DNA of 64,000 nt from contig JAHEWK010000002.1 of the NCBI GenBank assembly GCA_020740775.1, positions 2,418,001-2,482,000 on the forward strand, given 5' to 3'. A program made the position numbers and the translations under genes. The DNA comes from Ilyonectria destructans (lineage: Eukaryota > Ascomycota > Sordariomycetes > Hypocreales > Nectriaceae). Shown here in pieces: positions 53,480 to 64,000 of the stretch (position 1 is its first letter; the number at the start of each line of letters is the position of its first letter). The notes beneath the pieces are model-generated. The model had not been told where the DNA came from and searched no databases. It worked only from the letters and a program-made list of their open reading frames with translations.

Positions 53480-54511
53480 GGATGTGCCAAGAAGTGGCCC
53501 GCATGTATGTTTTCCTATTTGGGTATGTGACAGTGATATTGGACCTCGCATGAATGACAGCCGCATTTTTTGGGATCTTGGTCTTAAAGGGGACATCAAT
53601 TCACGGGCCTGCAGCTCAGTGTCGTATTGCCGAGGTGCTGGACGTGAGCCTGACATTAGCTAGTAGAGCCGGACATGACCCGCGTGTCGTTCGTTGCAGT
53701 GTAACGTGGGATGTCATAGCGCGTTTCCAGGTTTCGGTCAATATCTGCCACAAGTCCCAGACTTCGAACCGGTGATTATAGGCTGCGTATTAATAGTACG
53801 GGCTTTAATATGGCTGATTGTGCTAAGATAGTACGTTGCAGCAGACATTGAGGCTGAATCTCGGTACGACGTGCATTGCGTACGCTGCACGCCACGCCGA
53901 GGGATCAGTGGAATGCCTGTTCCCAACAACCAACGTAGCATACAGCAGAATCGTGCAGCGCAATGCACCGTACTGCAAGTCTGGGGTTCCCCGGCGACGC
54001 CAAACGGGCGGTCTAGCTGTTGGGTGAAGCTGCCAACAGAGTTCCACAACGAAACGTTCCCGACATTACGGTGCACAGACGAACAACGAACTTTCGACTC
54101 TCCGGGACTTCGGCGGGAGTTGAATGAGCTTCGCTGGAGTTTCCTGATTGGTCTTAGGGGAGGCGTCGCGGATGGTGGAGCAGATGGTGGAGCCGGCACT
54201 AGAAGACTCCAAGCTCCTGGCTAATTAGGGCACATAATTAAGTGCGCCTCCAAGGCCCGCGCGGACATTAACGCCCAACGGCAGCCAACGTACCGGTACT
54301 TCAGGTGAGTGTGGTCTGTCTCTAGTGTAAAGCGGACGAAGCTGGCCCAAGCTCTGCTACACCGCAAAATCCAGGGCCTGGATGTCAATTGATGCCTCTG
54401 CAGTGCATAGGACACAACCAACAGCCAAGGGACCGCACGCAGCAAGGCATGAAAACAGCCTGGAACGGTGAGCGCAAGAATCCAAGCCCCTCCGCCATGG
54501 TCTAGACCAGC
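53480..54511. other. Spacer, boundary between PKS locus and housekeeping genes
   Basis: I see no gene, tRNA or repeat. Short frames on both strands lack family character. Confidence 0.5.
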
Positions 54512-57500
54512 ATGACGACGCCTTCAATGACTGGTGGCCTCTGCCGGTCCCTGCTTCGGCATTCACTACCGCGGGCCGCAGTCGCGCCTCCCGTATGGCC
54601 TTCCATCTGCAGTGATGCACGCGGGGCCTTTCGTGGTGCCTTCCTGGTGGTTGCACAGCCAATCCGTACCTTCCACTCCGGATTACCCCTCCCCCACACC
54701 AGCATAGCTGCCCCTCCGCCAGCGACCTCACGATCCGCTAACCGCCCTCAACCAACACCTCTCGCACTGCGATCGACTTCCTCTGTATCTCGATCCGTCA
54801 GCTCCACCTCCAGCTTCAGTTCCGCTGTCCGTCCTCTTGGCCGGTCCCGCAACTCGGTCTCTCGTCAGCAGCAGCGTCACTGCTCCTACCGGCGAGCCAT
54901 GTATCGCAACGGATCTGAGGCCGTCAGTGCCAGCCACGACATCACCCATGGCCGCCAGGTCCTACCCAAGAACGTCAAGCCGCACCACTACGACCTCACG
55001 CTCGAGCCCGACTTCGAGACTTTCAAGTATGAGGGCACCGTCGTCATCGACTTCGACGTTGTTGAAGACTCCACCTCCATCTCGCTCAACACGGTAGACC
55101 TCGACATCCATGAGACCATCATCGAGTCGGCTGGTGCCACCATCAGCTCTACCCCCGCACTCAGCTACAACAAGGACACCCAGACCACGACCGTCGCCTT
55201 CGACCAGACAATCGCTGCGGGGCAGAAGGTCCGGTTGACACAGCGCTTCACTGGTACCCTCAACGATGAAATGGCCGGATTTTACCGCTCCTCGTACAAG
55301 GACGAGAACGGCAACGACAAGTACATTGCTACGACCCAGATGGAGGCCACCGATGCCCGTCGTGCGTTCCCCTGCCTTGACGAGCCGGCCCTCAAGGCCA
55401 CCTTCACGGTGACCCTGATCGCAGACCGCGACCTGGTTTGCTTGGGCAACATGGATGTTGCTTCCGAAAAGGACGTCGACTCCAAGATGGCTGGCAAGAA
55501 GCGCAAGGCCGTCACCTACAACAAGACCCCCATCATGTCCACCTACCTCCTCGCCTTTGTCATTGGCGATTTGCAAGTCTACGAGACGAATAACTTCCGC
55601 ATCCCCGTCCGAGTTTACTGCACTCCCGACCAGAACATTGAACATGCTGTTTTCTCGGCTGAGCTGGGTGCGCGAACCCTCGAGTTCTACGAGACGCAGT
55701 TCGGTAGCCCATACCCCCTCCCCAAAATGGACATGGTGGCAGTGCCAGACTTTGCTGCCGGAGCTATGGAGAATTGGGGCTTGATCACTTACCGAGTTGT
55801 CGACCTCCTGTTGGACGAAAAGACGAGCAGTGCGACGACAAAGAAGCGCGTGGCCGAGGTTGTGCAGCACGAGCTGGCACACCAGTGGTTCGGCAACTTG
55901 GTCACGATGGACTTCTGGGATGGTCTCTGGCTGAAGGAGGGCTTCGCGACGTGGATGTCGTGGTACTCCTCCAACGAATTCTATCCCGAGTGGAGAGTAT
56001 GGGATGGCTATGTCATTGACGACCTTCGATCTGCGCTCGGCCTTGACTCGCTGCGCAGCTCTCACCCGATCGAGGTGCCCGTCAAGCGCGCAGATGAGAT
56101 CAACCAAATCTTCGATGCCATCTCATACGAAAAGGGCTCTTGCGTGCTCCGCATGATTTCCAAGCACCTCGGAGAGGATGTCTTCCTTGAGGGTATCCGA
56201 CAGTACCTCAACAAGCATGCCTACGGAAACACACAAACTACCGACCTCTGGGCGGCTCTCAGCGAAGCCAGTGGAAAAGACGTTGAGCGAGTGGCAGACA
56301 TCTGGACCAAGAAGGTTGGCTTCCCTGTGGTAACCGTCACTGAAAACGAGACGGACGGTACTATCCACGTCAAGCAGAACCGCTTCCTTAGAACGGCGGA
56401 TGTCAAGCCAGAGGAGGACGAGGTCCTGTACCCCGTTTTCCTCAACCTCCGTACCAAGAACGGCCTCCAGGATGATCTTACTCTCGACACTCGCGAGGCC
56501 GATTTCAAGGTGCCTGACTGTGACTTCTTCAAGATCAACTCGGGACACTCCGGCATTTACCGTACTTCTTACACCACAGAGCGACTCCAGAAACTTGGCC
56601 AGAACGCCAAGGCAGGCCTTCTTGGCGTTGAGGACCGAGCAGGCATGGTTGCAGATGCAGGTGCCCTCGCAGCTGCTGGTTATCAAAATACTTCCAGCCT
56701 GCTGTCTCTTCTCCAAGTCTTCGACTCTGAGAATGAGTACATCGTATGGGATGAGCTGACAATTCGCATTGCTACCCTTCGGGACGCGTGGGTCTTCGAG
56801 GACGACAAGACTACGGCAGCCCTCAAGGCTTTCCAGCTTAACCTGGTCAGCAAGAAGGCCAACGAGATTGGCTGGGAGATCTCGGACAAGGACGACCACA
56901 TGATGCAGCGATTCAAGGCGCTCATGTTTGGCAAGGCCGCCATTTCTGGGGATGAGACCGCCAAGGCCGCCGCTTTTGAGATGTTCGACAAGTTCATCAA
57001 GGGCGACAGAGACGCACTCCAGCCCAACCTGCGAGGTAGTGTTTTCGCCGTTGTGTTGATATACGGAGGTGAAGCCGAGTACAACGTCGTCCTCAATGAG
57101 TATGTGACGGCCAAGCAGAGCAGCGAACGTAACACTGCTCTCCGTTCCCTTGGTTTCGCCGAGGACCCGAAGCTCATCCAGAGGTCGCTTGACTACGCGT
57201 TGAGCAAGGAGGTCAAGACCCAGGATCTGTACATGCCCCTCAGCGGACTCCGAGCCCACAAGGCCGGTATTATCGCGCTCTGGAGCTGGGTCCAGGAGAA
57301 TTGGGATGTACTCACCAAGAGACTCCCGCCCGGTATGTCGCTGTTGGGTGATGTCGTTGCGATGTCCACAAGCTCCTTCACGAAGGAGGAGCAAGTTGCC
57401 GATGTGCGCCGCTTCTTCTCCGAGAAGGGCACCAAGGGCTTTGATCTCGAACTCGCACAGAGTCTCGACACTATCAAGGCGAAGCAAAGCTGGCTGGCAA

Positions 57501-57550
57501 GGGATAAGGAGGATGTGCAACAATGGCTCGTCGAAAACAAGTACCTGTAG
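54512..57550 (+). CDS. M1 family zinc aminopeptidase (Ape2/Aap1-like)
   Basis: A 1012-residue intronless protein. The first 129 residues are Arg/Ser/Ala/Pro-rich with few acids (SLLRHSLPRAAVAPPVW, RTFHSGLPLPHTS), as in a mitochondrial leader; a second in-frame Met at residue 130 (54899) would give the usual cytosolic form. The body follows the puromycin-sensitive type: LPKNVKPHHYDLTLEPDFE, exopeptidase motif GAMEN at residues 417-421, zinc ligands H453 and H457 in HELAH and E476 in WLKEGF (HExxH-x18-E), and a helical ERAP1-like C-terminal domain (KTQDLYMPLSGL). It removes N-terminal residues from peptides. Yeast APE2/AAP1 is the obvious counterpart. Long antisense frames over this gene are coding shadows. 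Confidence 0.94.
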   Translation: MTTPSMTGGLCRSLLRHSLPRAAVAPPVWPSICSDARGAFRGAFLVVAQPIRTFHSGLPLPHTSIAAPPPATSRSANRPQPTPLALRSTSSVSRSVSSTSSFSSAVRPLGRSRNSVSRQQQRHCSYRRAMYRNGSEAVSASHDITHGRQVLPKNVKPHHYDLTLEPDFETFKYEGTVVIDFDVVEDSTSISLNTVDLDIHETIIESAGATISSTPALSYNKDTQTTTVAFDQTIAAGQKVRLTQRFTGTLNDEMAGFYRSSYKDENGNDKYIATTQMEATDARRAFPCLDEPALKATFTVTLIADRDLVCLGNMDVASEKDVDSKMAGKKRKAVTYNKTPIMSTYLLAFVIGDLQVYETNNFRIPVRVYCTPDQNIEHAVFSAELGARTLEFYETQFGSPYPLPKMDMVAVPDFAAGAMENWGLITYRVVDLLLDEKTSSATTKKRVAEVVQHELAHQWFGNLVTMDFWDGLWLKEGFATWMSWYSSNEFYPEWRVWDGYVIDDLRSALGLDSLRSSHPIEVPVKRADEINQIFDAISYEKGSCVLRMISKHLGEDVFLEGIRQYLNKHAYGNTQTTDLWAALSEASGKDVERVADIWTKKVGFPVVTVTENETDGTIHVKQNRFLRTADVKPEEDEVLYPVFLNLRTKNGLQDDLTLDTREADFKVPDCDFFKINSGHSGIYRTSYTTERLQKLGQNAKAGLLGVEDRAGMVADAGALAAAGYQNTSSLLSLLQVFDSENEYIVWDELTIRIATLRDAWVFEDDKTTAALKAFQLNLVSKKANEIGWEISDKDDHMMQRFKALMFGKAAISGDETAKAAAFEMFDKFIKGDRDALQPNLRGSVFAVVLIYGGEAEYNVVLNEYVTAKQSSERNTALRSLGFAEDPKLIQRSLDYALSKEVKTQDLYMPLSGLRAHKAGIIALWSWVQENWDVLTKRLPPGMSLLGDVVAMSTSSFTKEEQVADVRRFFSEKGTKGFDLELAQSLDTIKAKQSWLARDKEDVQQWLVENKYL

Positions 57551-58050
57551 ATGTACTTTGATGATCTGGCATGACAGTCGAGTGAGAAGATGCGGAGTAA
57601 TATGGTCTCTGGATCTCATCCGACCAAAGCATTTGCCATTACTGATGTAGGAATCAGCTGAGACGATGAAGAGTAAAGACATAGACTCCATTATCTCACT
57701 AGACAACCTAAAAAAGAAAAAGAAAAATATTCACCACATAATGCAGGTTCAAGTCATCGTGCACCATCTAAAGAATGACTGGTCAAAGGCTTCACGCCCT
57801 CCTGACTTATATTTTGGTCACTAGTATGGCAATACGACGGAGATGGCAGCCGGATGAAGAATGTTCGTAACCAAAGCGTCTTCATCCGCTTCCAGAAGAT
57901 GCACTCATCACAATAAGGTCAGCTGCGCCAGCATCATGGAAAGTAAGGCATCTCTTGATGTGTCTGTTATACATGTACAAGTATACACGGTAGTACACCA
58001 CTCCCACCTCATCCCGTCCCCAACCAGCCCCATTTTGACTATTTTCTCCT
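57551..58050. other. Convergent 3' spacer
   Basis: This spacer lies between the aminopeptidase and the mitochondrial ribosomal protein gene, tail to tail. No further gene is seen. Confidence 0.55.
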
Positions 58051-59254
58051 CTACACCTTGCCCGTCAACCAATCCCGCTCCTTGTTCTTCGCCAGCCCCG
58101 CGGTGCCGGTGGCGGGCAAGCCGCGCTTCGAAAGCTCCTCCTCGATGACCTTCCAGCGGCCGACGGCGATCTCCTTGTCGATGGGGCCGACCTTGCGGCT
58201 GTGCACCTTGACGTTGGACAGCGTCGGCAGGTTGCTCTGCGTCTCGAGGATCTCGGCCAGCTTCTTGCCGCGCTTGGTCGGGTTGACGGTCAGGGTCATG
58301 AGGTGCTGTGCCGTGCGGGCGGCGCCGAGCTTCGAGTCGGGGATCAGGCGGCCGGTGAGTTGGTAGAGGCGCTTGCGGATCTGCGGGGGGTGTTAGCATC
58401 GGGGTTGCGGATTGAAGCGGAAGCGGGGTGGGACGTACGGCGAACTTGAGGTAGTAGTCGTCGAGGGCGACCTCTTTCCAAGAGGCATCCCACGCCTTGA
58501 CAATCTCTTGAGCCTCCTCGGCAGAAATCGATTTGGCCAGCTGACACTCCTTGACCTCGCCCGTCAACCGTTTGGTAATGGCTGACAGGTCGCCCTTGAG
58601 CGTGGCCTTGCCATCCTGAACCACAATCTCCACCGCCAGAGTCTGGTCGAGCCCGGCCCGCCTGCCAGCAGGCCACGTCTTGGCCGCCCATTCATTGAGC
58701 AGACCGGCCTGCTGCAGAGCGAGGGTCTCGACAACAGCCCTCCGCATGTACAGCTCAACGAGGGCCTTGTCCTCGACCCTCTCGGCAGCGAAGCCGCGGA
58801 ACCTGCTCTCCTGGCCCCAGTGGCCGGGCTGCTGCCACCACGACGTGAGCGGCTTGATCTGGTCGAGGCCCTCGAGCTCCGTCGCGGGGACGTACGACGG
58901 GTCCAGCGACTGCAGCTCCTTCTCGGCGACGGCCTCGGTGCGGCGCGGGGGCAGCACCAGGCGGGACTTCTGGACGGCCGCGGGGGCGTGGTCGGCTTGT
59001 GACGGTCGGTCGCGGGCCTCCTCGGGCAGGTTGGAGACATCCTCGGGCTCCATGCGCTGCGTGTAGGGATCCTCAGGCCCGGGGGCCTCGCCCTTCCAGA
59101 GCTTGCCGCGGATCCATTCCGTGTTCTTGCCGTGCACGCGGGCCGATGTCGAGAGGGCGGCGCGGGCGGCCAGCGGGGCCCGATTGGCGGCGCACGAGGG
59201 CGCAATTGCTGTTTGCAGGGACGAGAGCCCCCGCACCCGCGGTATTCGAGGCAT
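58051..59254 (-). CDS. Mitochondrial large-subunit ribosomal protein, probably mL50
   Basis: Two exons, 58439-59254 and 58051-58380, give about 381 residues; the 58-base intron (GTACGT donor, CCGCAG acceptor) joins YYLKFA to IRKRLYQLTG. The start at 59254 is chosen because MPRIPRVRGLSSLQTAIAPS begins a mitochondrial targeting leader (basic, Ser/Ala-rich, ending near STSARVHGKN). The middle shows SWWQQPGHWGQESRFRGFA and VEDKALVELYMRRAVVETLAL, and the C-terminal part ends in WKVIEEELSKRGLP, consistent with fungal mL50 (yeast YmL13 type). I rely on remembered family layout, so the exact subunit name is less sure than the mitochondrial ribosome assignment. It is divergent from the 59546 gene with a 291-base spacer. 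Confidence 0.75.
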
Positions 59255-59545
59255 TGTGTGTGGTGTTGTGGGCGGGTTGCTTCGATCGGTAGCCGGGATC
59301 GAAGATGTCGAGAGTCGAGACGAGTGACCAGAGCTCGTTCCATGTAGGGCAACTTTTTCCAGTGTGGCGCGGCCAGCCAATCGGCACCGGTGAGGCTGAG
59401 GCGGACCCGTGGCCTGCGGCGTGGCCCACTCATCGCCGGGAGCATCGTCAGCCTCCTACTCCGCGAACCTGCGACGTGCCCGGATCGGCGACGGACTCTG
59501 CTCCATCACACAACTCTCCATCCTTGTCCTTCTGCACCGGTCACG

Positions 59546-60132
59546 ATGGCGCGCATATCGCTGCTGATGCTCCTGCTGGGAGCCTTCATGTCGCTCGTCG
59601 CGGCATCCTGTATGCGCACAATCAATCCCCCCTCCTCCTCCCGATTCTAAGACACAGAGCTAACACCGACACGCCAGCCGCGCCGACCTTCTGCAAATGC
59701 ACCTGCTTCAAGAATAGCACCATCATTCCGCTGGGCCCCGCGCACGAAGGCTCCTCCTCCTCGGCCGCGCGCCAAGAGACGCTGCGGTCCATCGACTTCA
59801 ACCCGGAGCTCGCAGACCACCAGCCCCGCGACCCCGTCCTGTCACGACCGCACTCGCCGCGGTCCAAGTCCAAGTCGTGCTCCGAGTGCACCAAGGCCTT
59901 CTGCCTGAGCCAGGGCATCGACTTCTGCAAGGACGCCAAGGAGGACGACGTCGCGACGCTGTGCTTCCAGCGCGACAGCAACAAGGACAAGTTCATCGTC
60001 TGGGCCTTCATCATCGGCACCGTGGGCCTGATGGGGTGGGCGGCCTTCAAGCGCGTCGTGTCCTGGCGCCGGGGCAATCCGGTAGGTCGGCAGTCGGCGA
60101 ACTATGCGCCAATGCCAAACAACTTTCGGTAG
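59546..60132 (+). CDS. Conserved single-pass Cys-rich membrane protein, unknown function
   Basis: Two exons, 59546-59609 and 59678-60132, give 172 residues. The intron (GTATGC donor, CGCCAG acceptor) separates the signal peptide exon (MARISLLMLLLGAFMSLVAAS) from the body. The body has APTFCKCTCFKNSTIIPLG, a variable Ser/Arg linker, then CSECTKAFCLSQGIDFCKDA and VATLCFQRDSNKDK. One membrane helix (about residues 131-149, FIVWAFIIGTVGLMGWAAF) is followed by a short basic cytosolic tail. The two Cys clusters and the CFQRDS motif recur in a conserved Pezizomycotina family of unknown function. Topology predicts a lumenal or extracellular Cys-rich domain. Confidence 0.8.
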
Positions 60133-60555
60133 GGACACGGTACGGTTGTTTGTCTATTTGCGTGGGGATAGAGGAGTTTGGAGTTACATGGGAACATGGT
60201 TCATGGCGGCGGAATTGTTTCAACCGCAATCGTCCAAATTATCTCAGAGAACACAGTTACACATACAGAAGCACATAAACAGCAGGTCTCAGAGCCACGG
60301 CTAGTTCGCAAAGCGATTTTATTGCATCATGGCAATTTTTGAATGCAACCCTAGATGCGCCGACTTTTCACATGCCCAGCTTTTCACCGTTTCAAAGTCA
60401 AAACTCCCAATATGTCCATCCATCACATCTCTTCACATCTCTTCACGTCTCTGCCCCGGGCAGCTCCCTGACATGGGCATTACTACACGAAAAGAGCAGT
60501 CCAGGTTTCCCGACAAGCTCGTCACATCCCCTCCACTCGACATGCCAACACAAGC
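60133..60555. other. Convergent 3' spacer before DAHP synthase
   Basis: No gene is supported. This is the 3' region of the small membrane-protein gene and of the DAHP synthase gene. Confidence 0.55.
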
Positions 60556-62040
<1,485 letters not shown>

Positions 62041-62351
62041 TGCCACACTGGGAATTATCACAAAAACCGGGAAATGTGGTGTGGTGCTGCTGGTGTTTTG
62101 GAGAGTTTGCGTCGGGTTTGGTGGGGGAGGGGAGACACAAAAGTTGGATTGGGACGGCGGAGGAGGGGGAGGGTCGGTGTGTCAAGGTGTGGGTGGAAGT
62201 AAACAACCACGAAAAGTGAAAAGGAGAAGGAACAACGGGAACAACCGAGGTCTAGGGGAATAAATAACTTCGAGTTTTGGTATGAGGGAAGAAGAAAGAG
62301 AAAGAAAGAAATTTGAGGAGCTGTCCAGGCGTTGTAATATGCTTGAGTGAG

Positions 62352-62358
62352 TGAGTCA
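62352..62358. promoter_or_regulatory. Gcn4/CPC1-type site TGAGTCA
   Basis: TGAGTCA, a perfect general-amino-acid-control element, lies about 312 bases upstream of the DAHP synthase start. Yeast ARO3 and ARO4 are known Gcn4 targets, so regulation by the fungal orthologue (CPC1/CpcA) is plausible. Confidence 0.55.
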
Positions 62359-62956
62359 AACCGCCAGAAAAGCCCAAAAAAGGTACAATGTACCCTGTCT
62401 CTACACAGCAAAATACATCGGAGTCGCCTCGGAGCTGGCTCCACCGAGGGGTTGTCACCGGCAATTACTCTGGGTCCATGCAGAATTCAGTCAGTGACAG
62501 CCCTTCCAGGCCATTGCAAGGCCCAGACCTTTAGGGATCCTGGCGCATCAGCGGGCTATTACCCAAGTCAGCGGGCTATTGCTACGAATCCGACGTCAGC
62601 GCCCCAGAAATTTGCAATGGTCCAAGCTCAATTGGGTGGTTTTTTCTGGAAACGAAGGACAAACGTCTGTATTTTGCGCAGTAGCTTCGGGTTGTCACCA
62701 CTTTAGAAGAAGGCGGAAAATACGCACTAGTGCCGGCCCAAGGGTTGGCAGCATCTCGTCTGTTCGACGTGACTCTGCATGCTGTACGTGACTCTGCATA
62801 CCATTCGAGATGTTTCTCCCGACTTCGACATAGGATCGGAGCTTGGACAACCACAACAAACCCTTGATGAGGGGGGAATGCAGCACGCTCCTGCATAGAT
62901 CTGTATTCTGTCCATTCAGGAACCGAGGCGATGTCGGCATGCACGCGGGAGAGAAG

Positions 62957-62975
62957 ATGGATGGATGGATGGCCT
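62957..62975. repeat. (GATG)n microsatellite
   Basis: Four tandem ATGG/GATG units occur here, with a second short run near 63006. Confidence 0.8.
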
Positions 62976-64000
62976 GAGAGGGTGTGGTGTGAACACGCAG
63001 GATGAATGGATGGATGAGGCGAGACCCTAGAAGGATTTTATCCTGCCCTACAGCCACCAACACGACCATGGAGAAAATCTTAGCTTGCCACTCGAGCAAA
63101 TATATGGGACTAGCAATAGCTACGGGATCGATCCAGCAACTAATCAATTAACGTGTTCGGTCTTGCGGAGAAGGTCGAGGAGGAAAAAAAACGGCGCCAT
63201 GTCTCTCGGTGGTTCTGCCGTCCCCTTGTCCAGTGCCCCAGTCCTGTGCTCCCGTTGCTCCTAGTGCTGCGGCAGCTTGCATTGTGTGGTACCATCGTGG
63301 CACAACCAATTGGCGGCCATGGGAAACCAACGTGTAAGGATTTGTCTCGCATCGCAACAGAGCACGTCGAGCGACGGGATATTGATGAAAAGGCGGACGC
63401 TAGACGACGTGCCTTTGGTAAATATTGACGTCTGTTTTATTAAGGTTATTTATGTACATTCTTGGCTCATCAGCCACAGCTTCCTTGGCTAACGTTAGAT
63501 GGCCGAGTTGGTCTCATGATGCACGGTGTTCGTCAGGGAACTCGTATCAGTGCCATATTTGTATCACCTCACAACCCGCCTCCGTAGGAAATGCACGAAA
63601 TTCCCGGGGAAAGAGCCCACGGCCACTACTGTACCCGAATGACCTCGATTTAGACAGCGAGGCTCAGCTAGTTCGTCTTTCTTTGAGTTGGAGTTGTCGC
63701 GGAAAACTACCCTACACCTAAAAGAGGCTTTTCGTTGGATGGTGGAACCGGGGAACTCTGCCAGAGCCAATAGACGTTGGCGATTGATCCAGCGTCGCAG
63801 TCCCCGCGGCGTGTCAAGTCCCAAACAGTTTTCGCAGAGTCGTCTTTTGATATAGCGAAACACGACTGAAACCCATCCCAGAAGACAACCCCCGCATCGG
63901 GAACTCGAGGACCGCGAGTCTGGTGGTCGAGCCCGAGTCCCCATCCCCCTCTCATGACGCTGCTTTACGACGTCGTACGCAACACGCAGGTAAATCCTTC

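Larger units (their letters stand above)
62041..64000. other. DAHP synthase upstream region and non-coding end of the window
   Basis: No gene is supported. The first 400 bases carry the DAHP synthase promoter. Tetranucleotide GATG repeats lie near 62957-62975 and 63006-63015. A tRNA-like A-box word (GATGGCCGAGTTGGTC) at about 63498 lacks a partner B box. A promoter for something to the right of the window is possible. Confidence 0.45.

Noticed and set aside
54962..57706. Antisense frames of 381 and 527 codons over the M1 aminopeptidase
   Set aside because: They are GC3-driven shadows of a highly codon-biased gene; no recognisable domain and they follow the sense codon phase.
63495..63590. 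tRNA-like A box (GATGGCCGAGTTGGTC)
   Set aside because: No matching acceptor stem, anticodon arm or B box follows within a tRNA length.

Overview
The window comes from the nuclear genome of a filamentous ascomycete (Pezizomycotina, probably a Sordariomycete). The evidence is short introns with GTAAGT-like donors, fungal-only families (GLEYA, DUF1304, Zn2Cys6, a highly reducing PKS), F-box and ankyrin accessory proteins, and repeats differing mainly by C/T and G/A transitions, as expected from repeat-induced point mutation (RIP). I reconstructed exon structures by hand from splice consensus and reading-frame continuity. Nothing was run against a database.

Left part (1-24 kb) is gene-poor and accessory. 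It holds a MITE-like inverted-repeat element rich in CTATAGC/CTGCAG words (2.3-3.2 kb), a frameshifted kinase-like pseudogene, a tRNA-Val(AAC), a secreted GLEYA protein and an NmrA-like protein. It also holds an FHA-like Ser/Thr kinase divergent from a W-rich protein with which it shares an RRSAR tail. Next come a protein with a PD-(D/E)XK-like motif plus a decayed kinase domain, a GPI-type surface protein with about ten 8-cysteine repeats, and a heavily frameshifted phosphotransferase relic beside an AT-rich patch with a mitochondrial-type tRNA-Gly.

Middle part (25-33.4 kb) looks like a catabolic or uptake cluster: aldo/keto reductase, Zn2Cys6 regulator, TauD-type 2-oxoglutarate dioxygenase and Dal5-type MFS permease. 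An identical 17-mer flanked by CGG triplets lies upstream of the reductase and in the divergent TauD/MFS promoter, so the embedded regulator may control all of them. The content recalls yeast YLL054C-YCT1-JLP1 (sulfonate and sulfur uptake).

Then (34-41 kb) come a second phosphotransferase relic, a DUF1304 membrane protein, and two divergent F-box genes, one with ankyrin repeats. From 41 to 53.5 kb lies a seven-exon highly reducing PKS (KS-AT-DH-decayed MT-ER-KR-ACP, about 2479 aa, no release domain). It is separated by a decayed Tc1/mariner element from an alpha/beta hydrolase of the polyketide-transferase type, which could release the PKS product in trans.

Right part (54-62 kb) is conserved housekeeping sequence: M1 aminopeptidase with an N-terminal leader, a probable mitochondrial ribosomal protein mL50, a conserved single-pass Cys-rich membrane protein, and DAHP synthase with an upstream Gcn4/CPC1 site. 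The last 2 kb shows no gene.
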